This document shows positions 21,989-32,980 of a stretch of DNA of 64,000 bases, piece by piece. How positions within the stretch are numbered: the stretch's first letter is position 1; the number at the start of each line of letters is the position of its first letter. The notes under the pieces were generated by a model. The model was not told the origin of the DNA, did not search any database, and saw nothing but the letters and a program-made list of their open reading frames with translations. Position numbers and translations under genes: made by a program. Location of the stretch: contig SDUX01000001.1 of the NCBI GenBank assembly GCA_008729055.1, positions 4,213,543 through 4,277,542 of the forward strand, read 5' to 3'. Source of the stretch: Pyropia haitanensis. Taxonomy: Eukaryota > Rhodophyta > Bangiophyceae > Bangiales > Bangiaceae.

Positions 21989-22405
21989 AGAGGGGGGGGG
22001 GAGAGGGGGGGGGGGGGGGGGGGGGCGTGAGCGTAGAGAGGGTGGTCATTGGGAAAGGGGAGGCGGAGGGGGGGGGGAGGGGAGCGGTGGGCGGGGTGCA
22101 ACAGAAGCAAGCACGGGTGCACACGGATGGGGGGCCGGGGATACCGCCCACGGCCACACCACCGCGCCGCGCGGCGGTCCGCGGCGGGCCGTCGCCGAGG
22201 CACGCCGCGGGCAAGAGGGCGAGCGCAACGCTTGCAGGGTTCCTCCACGGCAGGAACGCACACCGATCTTGACCGCCCAGCCCGCCCCCCCCCCCCCGGA
22301 CGCCGGCGCGGAGCTCACCACCAAACCCCACGCGCTTCGCCCCCCCCCCCCCCCCACCCCCCAGCTCGGCCGCACCCCCCCCCCCCCCTCTCCCTCCCAA
22401 CGACG
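21989..22405. other. Convergent intergenic spacer with long G and C runs
   Basis: Between the 3' ends of the Hint gene (+) and the FYV7-like gene (-). Contains G runs (22008-22025) and C runs (22286-22299, 22339-22355, 22375-22389). No coding signal is supported. Confidence 0.5.
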
Positions 22406-22919
22406 CTACGAGCCGCCCTGGATCCTTTCCAGCAGCGCCTCGACGCGCCCCCCCATCAGCGGCTGCCCCCGCGCCGTCCGCTTGCCATACCGCCGCGCCG
22501 CGACGCCCCGCCGGGCGGCGGCGGCGGCGCGCGCCGCGGCGCGTGCGGCGGCCGCCGCGGCGGCCGCGTCGGCCGCCACCGCCGCCGCGGCGGACCGCTC
22601 CGCCGCCGTCGCGAGGGCGGCGTGGAAGGGCGACGTCCGAGGGCGCTTGGTGGCTCCCGCCGCGTGGGGGCGGGGGGGGGCGGGGGGGGGGGGGGGCGCA
22701 GCCCGCGTCGCCCGCAACGGCCGACGGTGCGGCTTGGCCGGGGGGGGGGGGGTCCCCGCGTCCGCCGCGGCGGCTGCCGTGCCGTCTGGTGCCGCCGTCG
22801 CCGCCGCAGCCGCCGCGGCGGCGGCCGCCGCGGCGGCCGCCACCGCGTCGCGGTGCCGCGGCGTGGCGGCGGGCGCGGCGTCGGCAGCCGCGGGCGCCGC
22901 CGCGGGCGCTGTCCCGCCC

Positions 22920-22956
<37 letters not shown>

Positions 22957-23619
22957 GACGGCGGCGGCGCTTGCGCCCGCGCCGCGCGACCGGCGTGGCG
23001 GCCGCCCCCGTCGCCGCCGCCGCCGCCGCCACGCCGGCGGCCGCCGCCGTCGGCAACGCCGCCGCCGTCGCTGTCGACGCCGCGACGGCAGCCGCCGCGG
23101 CGGCCGCCGCGACCGCCGCGGCACCCGCGTCGGGCGGCACGCTAGCGGCGGCGACACCCCCCCCCCCCGGACGGCGACCGCCCCCCCCCCCGCCGCCGCC
23201 GTGGCGGGTCGCACGAGCACCGGCGGCGGGCGGGCGGCGTCGAGGGCGGCGGCCAGCTTGGCCGTCCGCGCCCGCCGCGCCGCCGCCGCGGCCGCCGCCG
23301 CGGCGGCCGCCTTGGCCCGTGCCCGCGCTGCGTCGGCGGCGGCCTGGCCGCCGCGCGCCGCGACGCGGGAGAGGTGGTCGCCCGCCGCCGCGGCGCGCCG
23401 CCGGGAGGGGCGCCCCGCCCCGCGGTGGGCCGCCCCGGCGGCGGCGGCGGAGCGCGGCGCGGCACCGCCACCGCCGCCGTGGCGGACGGGCGGGGTAGCC
23501 GCCTTTTGCGGACCGCCGACGCCGCCGCCGCCACCGCCGCCGCCGCTGCCGCTGCCGGTGGCGGTGGGGGCGGCGGACCGCCGCCCGCCGTGGGACGGGT
23601 GGGAGCGGGGCTTGCCCAT
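22406..23619 (-). CDS. Probable FYV7/CCDC59-type ribosome-biogenesis protein, Ala-rich
   Basis: The C terminus reads RRYGKRTARGQPLMGGRV then EALLERIQ. This resembles the conserved C-terminal box of the rRNA-processing FYV7/CCDC59 (TAP26) family, where a K-R-G-Q-P-x-M stretch is followed by a helix ending in a Lys/Arg-Ile-Gln. The start ATG 23619 gives a basic N terminus (MGKPRSHPSHGG), fitting a nucleolar protein. Between the ends lie long Ala tracts broken by basic clusters (RRGRKRRRRR, KPHRRPLRATRA, GATKRPRTSPFH). The N-terminal and C-terminal parts are in different frames; the switch falls in C runs at about 23157-23191, so a sequencing indel is likely. The family match rests on one short box and is tentative. 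Confidence 0.45.
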
Positions 23620-23869
23620 TCGGGCGACGGTCGGGGGGCGAGGCCGGGAGAGAGGCGGCGGGGGAGGGGGTGGGCGCGCGTGTACCCAAAAGGCCGGGCA
23701 AGGGGCGCACCAGGGGGAAGTGGAGAGGAGCGGAGGAGGGGCAGGCGGGGGGAACGGAAAACGGCAGGCGGACGCGGTCACAGAGGGCGGCGTGGGGGCG
23801 GGGGGGGGGGACGGTGCAACCGCCGCGTCGGCGACTCTAACAGAGTCCTATTCGGTAATGCAATCCTCG

Positions 23870-24084
23870 AGCGCGGATCTGGAACCGAGCGCGGTTCTCG
23901 TACGATCGACCAGCGTTGATCGGTCCTCTGCGGGCGGGTGTCCAGATCCGCGCTCTTGGAGCCGGATTCAGTGACAATTTCTGTAGTTAATTTCTAATGT
24001 GGGAGCCACCCCCGGCAGCAAATCGTTTGAGTGCGACGGACGTGCGCGTCCACCGAGACTCTGCGGTGGACGTGCGCGTCCACC
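23870..24084. repeat. Subterminal hairpins and duplicated motif in Harbinger left end
   Basis: GAGCGCGGATCTGG at about 23870-23883 is repeated in inverted form (CCAGATCCGCGCTC) at about 23941-23954, so this end can fold into a stem-loop. Further in, GGACGTGCGCGTCCACC occurs twice as a direct repeat at about 24038-24054 and 24068-24084, each with complementary GGACG/CGTCC arms. These are plausible binding sites for the element's own proteins. Confidence 0.6.
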
Positions 24085-24199
24085 CTCCTCGCGTGACAAC
24101 CTTGGCGCCCTTGTGAGACGTCCCACCTGGTTGTGTCTGTGCTGTGCTCTCCCGTCCCGTCAACTCCGCTTTTTGGCCTCTATTGCCAGCTGTGTTACA

Positions 24200-26469
24200 A
24201 TGCCTTCCCCTGTTGTACCACCTCCTTCCTCCCGATCCGATCACCCTCGCTCATCTGAACCAGCTACCCAACGCCTCCCCCCTTGCTCTTCCAGCCCCTC
24301 ACAGGCGCCAGTCCCCACTACACCCCCCCGCTCTGTGGCACGGGCGGCTGACGACTCTCGGCGCCCGCATGATCGCAACAAGCGTCAGCGCACCAGCCCT
24401 GAGGCCGAGAGCGCCACCACAGCTGCTGGCAAAAAGACGATGGTCAAAAGGACGGATGACGCGACCCGCATGCTGCTGAACCTCCTAAGCACGTCTAAGG
24501 AGGTATGCCAGGTGCTCAAGGAGAACGACAAGAACAAGCGCCTCGGACAGGTGCACGCTCGTTTTGCCGCGACCCTCGACCAGGCTGACCCCGTCACGCA
24601 GTTCACAGAGCCCATAGTGGCCGCCAAGATCAAGAACTTATGCAGCGCGTGGCGGTCGGTGGACCAGGAGATTTCTGGTTTGCGCAACCACGAGTCGTCG
24701 ACTGAGGCGATCGAGTCCAAAAAAAGTGAGTCTGATGCGTCTGTATTGTAACGTTTGGGGCCTCTGGTGGCGGCCTGACGAGGCCTACGTTGCGGCGGTC
24801 CCGCGTTACCTGGCGGCCCGCGGTGGCATGGTGGCGGACTCGATCCGGGTGGCGGTTGTGGCGGCCCTTCCCCTGGTTGGACTTGGTGGCCTGCTACTTA
24901 CGGTTTCTCTTGCATTTGTTCTTATCGATTTTCACTGTTTGATTTCGTGCTGTTCGCCCTTTTTTCCCATTGGGTTTTTGGGCGGATTGCATCTGTGTGA
25001 GGGTTTTTCGCTTGCATCTGAGTGGAGGGATTTTAGCGTGGAGTGGGGTGCCCCGGCGGGGCAGGTGCACGCTGGCACTTGGCCCGCTGGAGGCGCCCCT
25101 GAAAGGGGGCGTCCTGGTGGGCCTTCGGGGGGTGGTGTGGAGAGCTCTTAGGGGCTTGGCCCGAGGGCCACGCGAGATCCTCTTTGTAAAACAACGTTGC
25201 TTTGGGTTCTCCTTCCCCTTGGGCTTTAGCCTTTTCCCTTACCTCTGGCTGTTGAGGTGGGCAAGTGTGTGTGGGACTCCCTGGCCCGTTCCTTCTGGTA
25301 GCCCTCTGTTCTCTGGCGGTGGCGACGCGGGGCGGACAAGGGCCGCACAACGGCCAATAACGCTACATGTATGTGATTCTATCTGTTCTATTGTTTTTCC
25401 TGTGCCGGTCCATCTTCTCGACCGTTGGCTCTATATCATCCTTTACGTCTGCACTTGTTTGGTGGCATACCTCTGACTTGGTGCGGTTGCTTTTTCGCAC
25501 AATGTGGCGCGCTATTTGTATGGTTCCCCTACTAGGTGATTTCGTTGACTATGCCAAGGGGAAGGATATCCTGGGGAGCAACGGCAGAGGCGGAGCGCAG
25601 CATCGTCTTGGAGTCGTGTGCGCCCCCCCGTTTTGCACCTCTTTCCCGCCCAACGTCCCCCTCATCAGGAGAGCGCCCGGGCGATGACGCCTCATTAGCC
25701 CATGGTGGCCTGACAGGAGGTTCCCGCCCTCCATCCCCGAAGGCCCCCTCCTACGCCTCCCACCGGGACGAGGACGAGAGCCTCGGCACCCCCCCCCCTG
25801 AGTCTCCGGCCCCCCCCCACTTCTACTACCCCCGGTCTTGCGCCAGTGCCGCCGCTGGCTGACCATTCTGCTGGACACCCTTCCACGCGCGCCCCTGTGC
25901 CGCCAGCGGCGGCATCCGCCAGTCGAGCGACGGGCTCGCCGATCGACCTGGACGGCACGCCGGACCCCCGTGTCGTGCCTAGAGGCGCGTTCAAGCGAAC
26001 AGCATCATTGGCTGACAAGAAAATGGCTACGCTTGAGCGGATGGTGATCGCACTAGAAGAAAAGGAGGCGAACCGGGCTGCCCGCGAGCAACATATGCGA
26101 GACGAGGCGCAACGGTCGAAGGAGTATCAAGAATTCCGCCTCTCGTTGACAGAGCGCATGGTGGCGGCGCGAGAGCGGGAGGTGCGGCTGGCGGAGGAGG
26201 CCAGCGCAGCGGAGCAGCAACGTCACCACAACGAGAGCATGACAAGCCAAATGCTACAAATCGCCCGGTCCAACATATCTGTGGTTCGATTGTTGGAGAT
26301 GAGGCGCGAGTATGAGCAGCAGAAGGAAGGCGGTAAGCCCAGGGTGTGGTGGGATAGATGCGTCTGCGGCGGGGGGGGCGTCAGAGAGACGGTCCGGATC
26401 GAGTGCTGGCAATGGGGCGCCCTCCATGTGAGGGGTCGTGGCGGGAGACGGAAAGAGGAGGAAGGGTAA
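24200..26469 (+). CDS. Harbinger-associated Myb/SANT-like DNA-binding protein (ORF1 type), with intron
   Basis: Harbinger elements need a second protein that binds DNA and brings the transposase to the nucleus. Exon 1 from ATG 24200: a Ser/Pro-rich leader, a basic cluster (RPHDRNKRQR), then a helical domain (TRMLLNLLSTSKEVCQVLKE...LCSAWRSVDQEISGL) that resembles a degenerate Myb/SANT or MADF fold. It ends at a GTGAGT donor at 24726. Downstream coding resumes near 25536: a Ser/Pro-rich linker (ESLGTPPPESPAPP), then a long charged coiled coil from about 25990 to 26320 (TLERMVIALEEKEANRAARE onward), usual for the C terminus of these proteins. The linker and coiled coil are in different frames, switching in C runs at 25790-25825. 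The splice acceptor and 3' end are not certain. Confidence 0.55.
24894..25363 (+). repeat. Dispersed ~470-bp repeat, copy 1
   Basis: Starts CTACTTACGGTTTCTCTTGC and ends near GGCCAATAACGCT. The same sequence is present in inverted orientation at about 45860-46335 with only scattered differences. This copy lies inside the Harbinger element, within the region between the two parts of the Myb-like gene. I found no terminal repeats or coding function. Confidence 0.8.
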
Positions 26470-26952
26470 GGCGGGGGGGCGCACCGGATGAGCCGGGGGT
26501 GCTGCCGGTGATGGCGGCGCCATGTATGGGGGGTGGGGATGGACAGGGTGGGGATTGTCGTTGGGAGGAGCCGCGGTCAGGTTGGTCGCAAGGAGAGGAT
26601 ACACGTAGAGTGGAGAAGTTGGCAAGTTTCTTGGCAGTGGACGTGTACGGTCGGCGGGGACGCCGGTTGGAGCCGTTCAGCACGGTTGACGGGGAGACGT
26701 AGTTACAGCAGCAGTTACAGCTGATGTAGAGAGAAGAACGCGGTTGGAAGCGCACACAGATTTGACTGCATTCCTGTGTGGCGTATACTGCACAAGTAGG
26801 CTTGCGTGGCTGCGCCTGACAAACTCCCATTTGATGCACTCACACCGCATTCAAACATCTTTATGGGCCGACAAAGGACACTGGAGAAGCCCCAAACCAC
26901 AAGACGAAATTAAATTCACTCGCTGTTACTATTCGCTCGGGTACTTCGACCA

Positions 26953-28230
26953 CTATGCTTGAGCCAATTCTTCACGCATTTGCACGGCCTGTGCGTATGA
27001 ATCTCTTCCGACTTCATCCGACGCAGCTGTGGCGTCACCGTCCTCCCGCGCGTCAACTGTATCCACCCAGTCGTCCCCTTCGTCCAAAAAATATTTGTCC
27101 AAGCGCACACAGGCCTTCACATCGAACAGCGCAAACTCAGTGTCACGTGACACCCCAAACTGCAACAGTCGCCACCGGGCCTTGAGCAACCCGAACGCAT
27201 TCTCAACCACCGTCTGTGGCGAGCAGACCGAGAAATTGTACGTCTTTCTCATCGGGGCCGTCAGCTGCTCCTGGGAACAGGGCTTCTGGAGCCACGTCTC
27301 GAGTGCAAAACCGCCATCAGCCAACAGAGAAAATGCAGGATGCAACCAGGGCCTGTCACTGGTCTGGCGAGCGTACCACTCACTCTCTCGGAACCCGCGG
27401 CTGTCAGCCATCGACCCTCACAGACCCTCCCGAGTCCAGATAAAGCGCTTCTCAGAATCCACAATGGCCAAGAAATTCATGCTATATAAGCACTTACGGG
27501 TGTTAAGCGCCGCCTTGTACTTTGCAAGGGGGTTGCTGATGCGCACCAAACACCCATCGAGGGCGCCAGCAACGTTCTGGATGCGGCACCCTAGTCGGAC
27601 GACAAACCCCTTGGCGACCGCAGCCTGCTCAGCTTCAGGTACAGGAAAGCGAAGGGGCGGGCGAGCACGAAGATTGGCGCAAATCACCTCACGTAAAATG
27701 GGACAAAAGTAGGACTCGGCCATATTGGCAGCCTCACAGGCAATGAACTGGCTTCCCCCATGGCCCAGCCAGAAAATCACGACCATCAAGCGTATACGTG
27801 GCGCAATGGACGGAGGCCTCCCCACCACGCCGTCCCCACTAACACGCAGATATGGAAGCATTCGTGACAATAGCGAGTCAAACGATCCAGGGGTCATGCG
27901 CATTCTCTTGAAGAAATGTCGGTCTGAGCGTCTGAGCTTAGCCTCCCACGGCCTCCCATTGTCACGCGTATATTCAGTCTCCCTCCCCCCTACCCCGAGC
28001 AACAATACGGAAAGAACGTACATATACAGGCCGTGCCACTCCTCTTCCTCCTCTGTGGCAGCCACTGAAGACTGCACGCCGCCCCCACGAGGAGCACCGT
28101 CTCCACCGAAAACCTCATCTGAACCGATCCCATCACCCAACGCATCACCACTGCGACCGTTACCGGGAACGAAAGGGTACTTCTCGTCCTCGAAGATGAC
28201 GAATGGAATCTCCACGTCCCGTAGAGACAT
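26953..28230 (-). pseudogene. PIF/Harbinger (DDE_Tnp_4) transposase with one internal TGA
   Basis: HARBI1-like transposase. From ATG 28230 (MSLRDVEIPF, just inside a CTGTGCAG acceptor-like site, so a 5' exon may exist) there are 270 codons to a TGA at 27418-27420, then 154 codons in the same frame to 26953. Motifs in order: RRSDRHFFKRMRMTPGSFDSLLSRM; IRLMVVIFWLGHGG; NVAGALDGCLVRI with catalytic Asp 1 (about 27556-27558); KRFIWTREG, the TGA, GSMADSRGFRES with Asp 2; VVENAFGLLKARWRLL with the Glu. The triad is intact and the TGA sits in the conserved G-x-P-G-S block between Asp 1 and Asp 2. So it is a freshly dead copy, or the TGA is a base error or is bypassed. Confidence 0.85.
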
Positions 28231-28905
28231 CCCTGCACAGGGGGAAGGGACAACCGCCACGGCCTTTGCCAGGTCTGCAGCTGGCCGGAGGGGGGGGGGA
28301 TGGGAATGGGCGTGTCGCAAAAAAATTCAAATAGTCACGGGGCAAGGAGGCGGGGGACAAAGCAAACAACGACAGCACGGGTGCAACGATGTGTGAGACG
28401 GGGCGGGTTCGGGAGAGGGGGGGGGGACAAGGCAGCAACGATGACAGGCGCCCGCACGCGCCGGCGAGTAGAGAAAGGTGTAAGACGCGTTGCAGCGTGG
28501 GTGCTCGAGACACAGGTGGAGGGGGGAAGCGAACCAGCGCTGTCGACCGTGTGGGGGCGAATGCACAACAAATCGGGCTCAGCGCCGCAGGCGAGACCCC
28601 CCCTCGCACTTGCCTCTCGTGTGAAGGGTCGGACAGGGGGCGGTCACGTGTGCGCCAGCCAGATAACAAAGAGGAGCCGGCGCGCCCATAATCTGGAAAA
28701 TTACTTGGCAAAGGTGAACTTCGAGCAGACTTGTTTCGACCGGGACGATCGTCCGAGTGTGCTTTGTGGATATCCGCGCTCATGTCCGCGGATCCAATCC
28801 TGGTCTGCGAGGCGTTTGGAGCGCGGACAAGGAACCGCGGCCGAAGCACACGGCTGCAAATGTATCCAAGAATCCGCATTCGCCGGACTCGCATTACCGA
28901 ATAGG

Positions 28906-29538
28906 CCTCAATTCGTAGCGAACCGACGCGGACTCAGGGCCACACTTCAGGGCACAGCCACCAATGTGGACTCACGGCCATAGTGGCCCGGATTCGTGCA
29001 ACGTATGCGAAACGTGGCGCCTGTGACCAAACGTGGCGCAGATCGCGCTGTTTCGCGATGTCAACGGACTATCCGAAGCCTGAAACGCCGTAAGGTGCGA
29101 CAAAAGCGTTGTATTAAGTGCGGGACAAACTCCTTCTCAACAATTGTCCATACCCCAGGATCCCATAGTCCTGAGACTATCGCGTTACTCAAAGGACCGC
29201 TTTTGGTATGGCGACAGTCCCAGAGCTAACCGATTTCAGGTCTTGCATTGGTCGATTGCATGCCACGTGGAGTTCCCATTTCACAGTGCTGGTGTAGGGC
29301 TCTTCGACAAAGTGTGAACACCCACATCCGATACATCTATGGGATTTGGAGAGGACAAGCTGTACTCTGTTTTACAAGGTAACCCATTGTTAGCCCCCGT
29401 GTCTGCCTCAAGTCCTTCCCTGTCGACTACCCCGTTATTCCGGCGATAGTCCGACCACTCAGGGGCGTACACTTCGCAAACGAGGTGCTCTGAAATCGTT
29501 CATGTAAGGCCGTTCGTCGACATTGGTGGCTGTGCCCT
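28906..29538. repeat. Non-coding stretch bounded by a 31-bp imperfect inverted repeat
   Basis: A block starting AGGGCACAGCCACCAATGT at 28949-28979 recurs as its complement at 29508-29538 (about 27 of 31 positions match). The enclosed 530 bases have no coding signal. It may be a short non-autonomous element next to the Harbinger copy. No target duplication was found. Confidence 0.5.
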
Positions 29539-29617
29539 TTCGAGCAATCCCAGCACCGTCAGGACCAGGAGCTTTCAAGCAACCATGATTTGGGCAAGCG
29601 TATGGTCGATGATCGAA

Positions 29618-30105
29618 AATTTGCCAACCCATAACTCGTAGGGGCGAGACACGCACGCTCGGGTCCTAACTTGGAACACCGAAAGCAACACGTCAAACAC
29701 CAATACGCGACTTGCGTGTCGCGAGTGGCCGACTCGGCAAGGCACAAACAAGATGTGTCGGAGCCAGACGGAGTTTGCTTGGCAGCCAAGGTGGGCTCTC
29801 CCGGCCTTGCTGTCCCGCGCATATAAACCCTCGCGTGCGCGCATGCGCGCGCACACCCCTCACAAAACACGCAAAACTTAAACACCGGGACCACCCAATA
29901 AAAAGGCTCCACAATCAAAGCAAGCAAAGCGTAGACATCTGTCTGGCTCCCGCGCAACAATCCCCAAAATACGAACCACTGCAATACTTTGCAAATTGGG
30001 TGCCGAAAGTCGCAGTCGGTATTTTCAGTTGGAGTCGGAATACTTCACTCATGGGTCGGGTGTAATCGAGGCCCAATTCTGAACCACTTGCTCCAAGTGT
30101 TTTAA
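29618..30105 (-). repeat. Diverged inverted copy of a repeat found inside the 5.5-kb array
   Basis: Read on the minus strand this is clearly homologous (my eye estimate about 80 per cent) to 34205-34700 and so also to the equivalent parts of units 2 and 3. Shared words include GAGAGCCCACCTTGGCTGCC, GGCTCCGACACATCTT and CATGAGTGA. It shows that part of the array unit is an older dispersed repeat. No coding function is recognised. Confidence 0.75.
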
Positions 30106-30890
30106 ACTCAAATTCGGGGTTTGCCAAAGCGGCGGCGGACGGTCCGGGCGCGCCGGCGGCCGCGGTGGCGGCGGCCGCTTGTGCGGCGGCGGCGGCGGCC
30201 ACCATTCCGCCGCGCCAGACGCGGCGGCCGTCGCAGCGCCGACTCTCGCCGACCTGCTCACGATGCAGTCTTTGCTGGCCTCGGGCGCCGTCGCGCCCGG
30301 CGGGGCGGGCGGCAGAGTACCGGGCGCGGCCCACGCGGTGTTAGCCGCATGTGTGGTAGCAGCCGAGGCGGCGGCGGCGGCCGATGCGGGCACGGGGGAC
30401 AGCCACCCGGGGCCTGACAATTGGTCTTGGGTGGGCGGCGGGATCGTGTACCCGGCAGATCCCGCCGCAACCGCCGACGCCGCCGAGGCCGTAGGGGCGG
30501 CCGAGGTAGCCGCGACGGCGGTAGGCGTGCTGCACGCCAGTCTGCCGCCGCCGCCGCCGCAGCCCGGAGACGCCGACGCGGCTGTGGCGGTGGCCGGCAT
30601 TTCCCGGGCGGGCCCCCCCCCCCCCCCCGGATCGCGCCTCGCCACTCACTTCGCACCTCCCGCCACCACGTGCACGACAAACACCGCCGCGCACGCGGGC
30701 TAGCACCCCGTGGCGATGACGCTCACCGGCAAGGAGGTGACGGTGCGGGCGGCGGCCCGCGCGGCAGCGGCGGCAGAGGGGGCGGCTGTAGCGCGTAACC
30801 AGGGTGTGTATTTCTGGCGCGAGGCTGTCAGCTGTCTCTTCAGAACGGGATGGACGTAGTTCAGTCCGTGGAAGCATTTTTATTCTCAGT
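30106..30890 (+). other. Possible alanine-rich coding remnant between repeats
   Basis: GC-rich island inside the otherwise AT-richer transposon block. A plus-strand frame from about 30179 to 30703 reads like a natural Ala-rich protein (TLADLLTMQSLLASGAVAPG, DNWSWVGGGIVYPADP), and another short frame from ATG 30716 (MTLTGKEVTVRAAARAAAAA) follows after a C run at 30619-30628. No family is recognised. It could be a host gene fragment caught between elements, or low-complexity DNA that happens to be open. Confidence 0.25.
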
Positions 30891-31918
30891 CAAGCCGAGA
30901 GAGCATCAAAAGTTGATTCCACGTGCTTGAACTGCCCCACGACCTGGCATTGGGTGATCATGACCGCCGCCAGTTCCTGTAGCAGCATCAGATGGTGCAG
31001 AACACGAAGGACGTGGTGCACAAGAGAGCGCGCACAACACTTCAGGTCCTTGAAGGCACCCGCAATCGGTTGCAGGTCCGGAGAATAAGGTGCCGGACGC
31101 AGGTAGTGGACGCCGTGAGCTTGCAGAAAAGCATCTCTCGCAGCATCATGGATGCCCGCGTTGTCAAACAACGAGACACAGTTGGCCGGCTGGTCTGCCC
31201 AAGCACCGCCCTGGTAGAATGGGTTCGGAATCTCGATATCAGTGTCAAAGAAAACGTGTTAATCATAACATGTGACTGCAGGGCACAACGCGCATGTCTG
31301 CACAGCAAAAATGCCCCCATCACCGGTAATGGTCCATGTGGTACTCGTCCGAGGCACTGCCCGCGGGTCTCTCTCGAGGATCCGGTACTACTCGTCCATT
31401 TGTGCCGACCCGCGCTGACGGAGGACGTTCCCGCCATCAGTGTGGGTCTCATCAACGGAGGCGATGCAACGTCGGGGGACCTGGCGGCGAAGCAGCCAGT
31501 GCTGGCGAAATGCCTCGTCATTCCGCTGTTGAAACAAGCGCTCCGCCACCTTGTTTGTGAAGCTCAGGCGTCGAAGAAACTTGAAGAGCATCGTCAAAGA
31601 GCAGTGAAGGTGCGAAAATATGCTTCCTTCGTACTCGTGCAACACCTGGAAGATCGCCGCGGGGACATGCGAGAACGCTTAACGGTCTTGTTGAACGACT
31701 AGCATAATGTCCGTCAGGGGCTTTTCGTTAAACTGGCCGCCATCCGCGTAAGCATTCTCGCCAGCCTCATCCTTCCACAAGGTTCGGAGCGACCGGACGT
31801 TCCGCAGCCATACGGCCAGTGTGGGGCGCTTGCACCTAAAGACGGTGCAGAACTTCCTGTGGGAGAAGCCCTGGTTGATCACCGTGATCGCCACGAGTTG
31901 CAGCTGAAATGGGAACAT
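30890..31918 (-). pseudogene. DDE_3 (Tc1/mariner-type) transposase with three in-frame stops
   Basis: Transposase remnant, all in one frame from ATG 31918 to a stop at 30890. An N-terminal helix-turn-helix-like part (MFPFQLQLVAITVINQGFSH) is followed by TAA (31679-31681), then VASVDETH-type block CIASVDETHTDGGNVLRQRG with catalytic Asp 1, TAG (31388-31390), TAA (31259-31261), then FDNAGIHDAARDAFLQAHGV with Asp 2 and YLRPAPYSPDLQPIAGAFKD, where the usual third acidic residue after PI is Ala. There are no frameshifts, so decay is by substitution only. Its start lies 35 bases from the left edge of the 5.5-kb array. Confidence 0.8.
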
Positions 31919-32980
31919 TTTGGGAATGCAGGTTGAGATTGATCAGTGGGACGGCGCTCTCCGGTGTCATTGTCCAGGGGTGGAGAGCGAAGGGACAGAT
32001 AGGCGCGCCACGGATCCAGGCGTGGGACGCAAGGGCGCGCCACAGTATGGGAAGCGGCTGAGAAGGAGGCGGACGTGGTCGGGAGTGAGGCGTCGAAAAC
32101 GCGCCCGCGTTGTTTGCACGCAGCGTTGTGAGCACGGCACCGGTGTGCACAATTGCAGACCTCCACTGGGGCGACGACACCGCCCTCGGTTTCGAACTCC
32201 TTCTAGGCCGAGTGCAACGAGTATCCGTGCCGTGCTGGCCTGTTTTCTCGTGTGTGCATCCACCTGCGAGACTGGTCGCTCATAGGCGTTAATGATGCAG
32301 TTGCTTGGCTTTTGCCAACCATGCTGGACTGCGTTGCAGCCTTTTTTTTCGCGTCAGGGCCGTGGTGCTGGAATTGAAAATGGTTGAAAGCTTCACGGAG
32401 TACTCCAGCTCGCGGCAGCGGGCGGCATTGTCGGCGCCTCTTTTGCTCCTCAAAACGGCGCGTCTCTGGCAGTGGCGGTGGCCATGGCATGGTCGCCGGC
32501 GCTGGCAACGTCCCGTGATCGAATTGTGAGAAATTGATTCGCTGTAACTGTGTGGGATGTCTTGCAGAGAATTATTCGAAATAGCTGTAGGGGAGACAGA
32601 AGGGGGGACCGACGAGGTTAGACTCGGTTACCCCCCCCAAAATATCCCGAGGGATTCGATAAGGGGGCTACCGCGCCAAAAGCCGGTACGCCCTCCTCTT
32701 GCTTTTAGAGGGACAGCAGGGCGTCCGTGGCCCGCGTCCCTGGGAAAGACAACTGCGCGTTTGCGACCCTTTTCCCCGTATGCACTACCGTGCGTCTCTG
32801 GCGACCCTGCCGCCAGGCGCGTGTGGCAACAGGTAACGCCCAACTCGTAGTTCCCACTTCCCTTTTATCTCCCCCTGTCCCCGAAGGGTATTTGTGGTCC
32901 CCTTGAGGTCGAATGTAAATCACAGCACCCTAGGCCGGATACACGAGAAAAAAAAATGTGGCGGTAGAAAATAAACTCAC

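Larger units (their letters stand above)
23847..28905. mobile_element. PIF/Harbinger DNA transposon with two genes
   Basis: About 5.06 kb bounded by 15-bp perfect terminal inverted repeats: CCTATTCGGTAATGC at 23847-23861 and its complement at 28891-28905. Similarity extends imperfectly inwards (GCGCGGA and GGAACCG words near both ends). It carries the two genes typical of the superfamily, a Myb/SANT-like DNA-binding protein (+) and a DDE transposase (-), arranged convergently. A target-site duplication could not be identified. The nested dispersed repeat at 24894-25363 suggests a later insertion or an intron repeat. Confidence 0.75.

Noticed and set aside
23847..23861. TWA-type target duplication of the Harbinger element
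   Set aside because: The bases next to the two terminal repeats (AGT and CCT) do not match as a direct repeat, so no duplication is claimed.
24894..25363. Solo LTR of a retrotransposon
   Set aside because: Ends do not read TG...CA in both copies and no target duplication or adjacent retroelement genes were seen.
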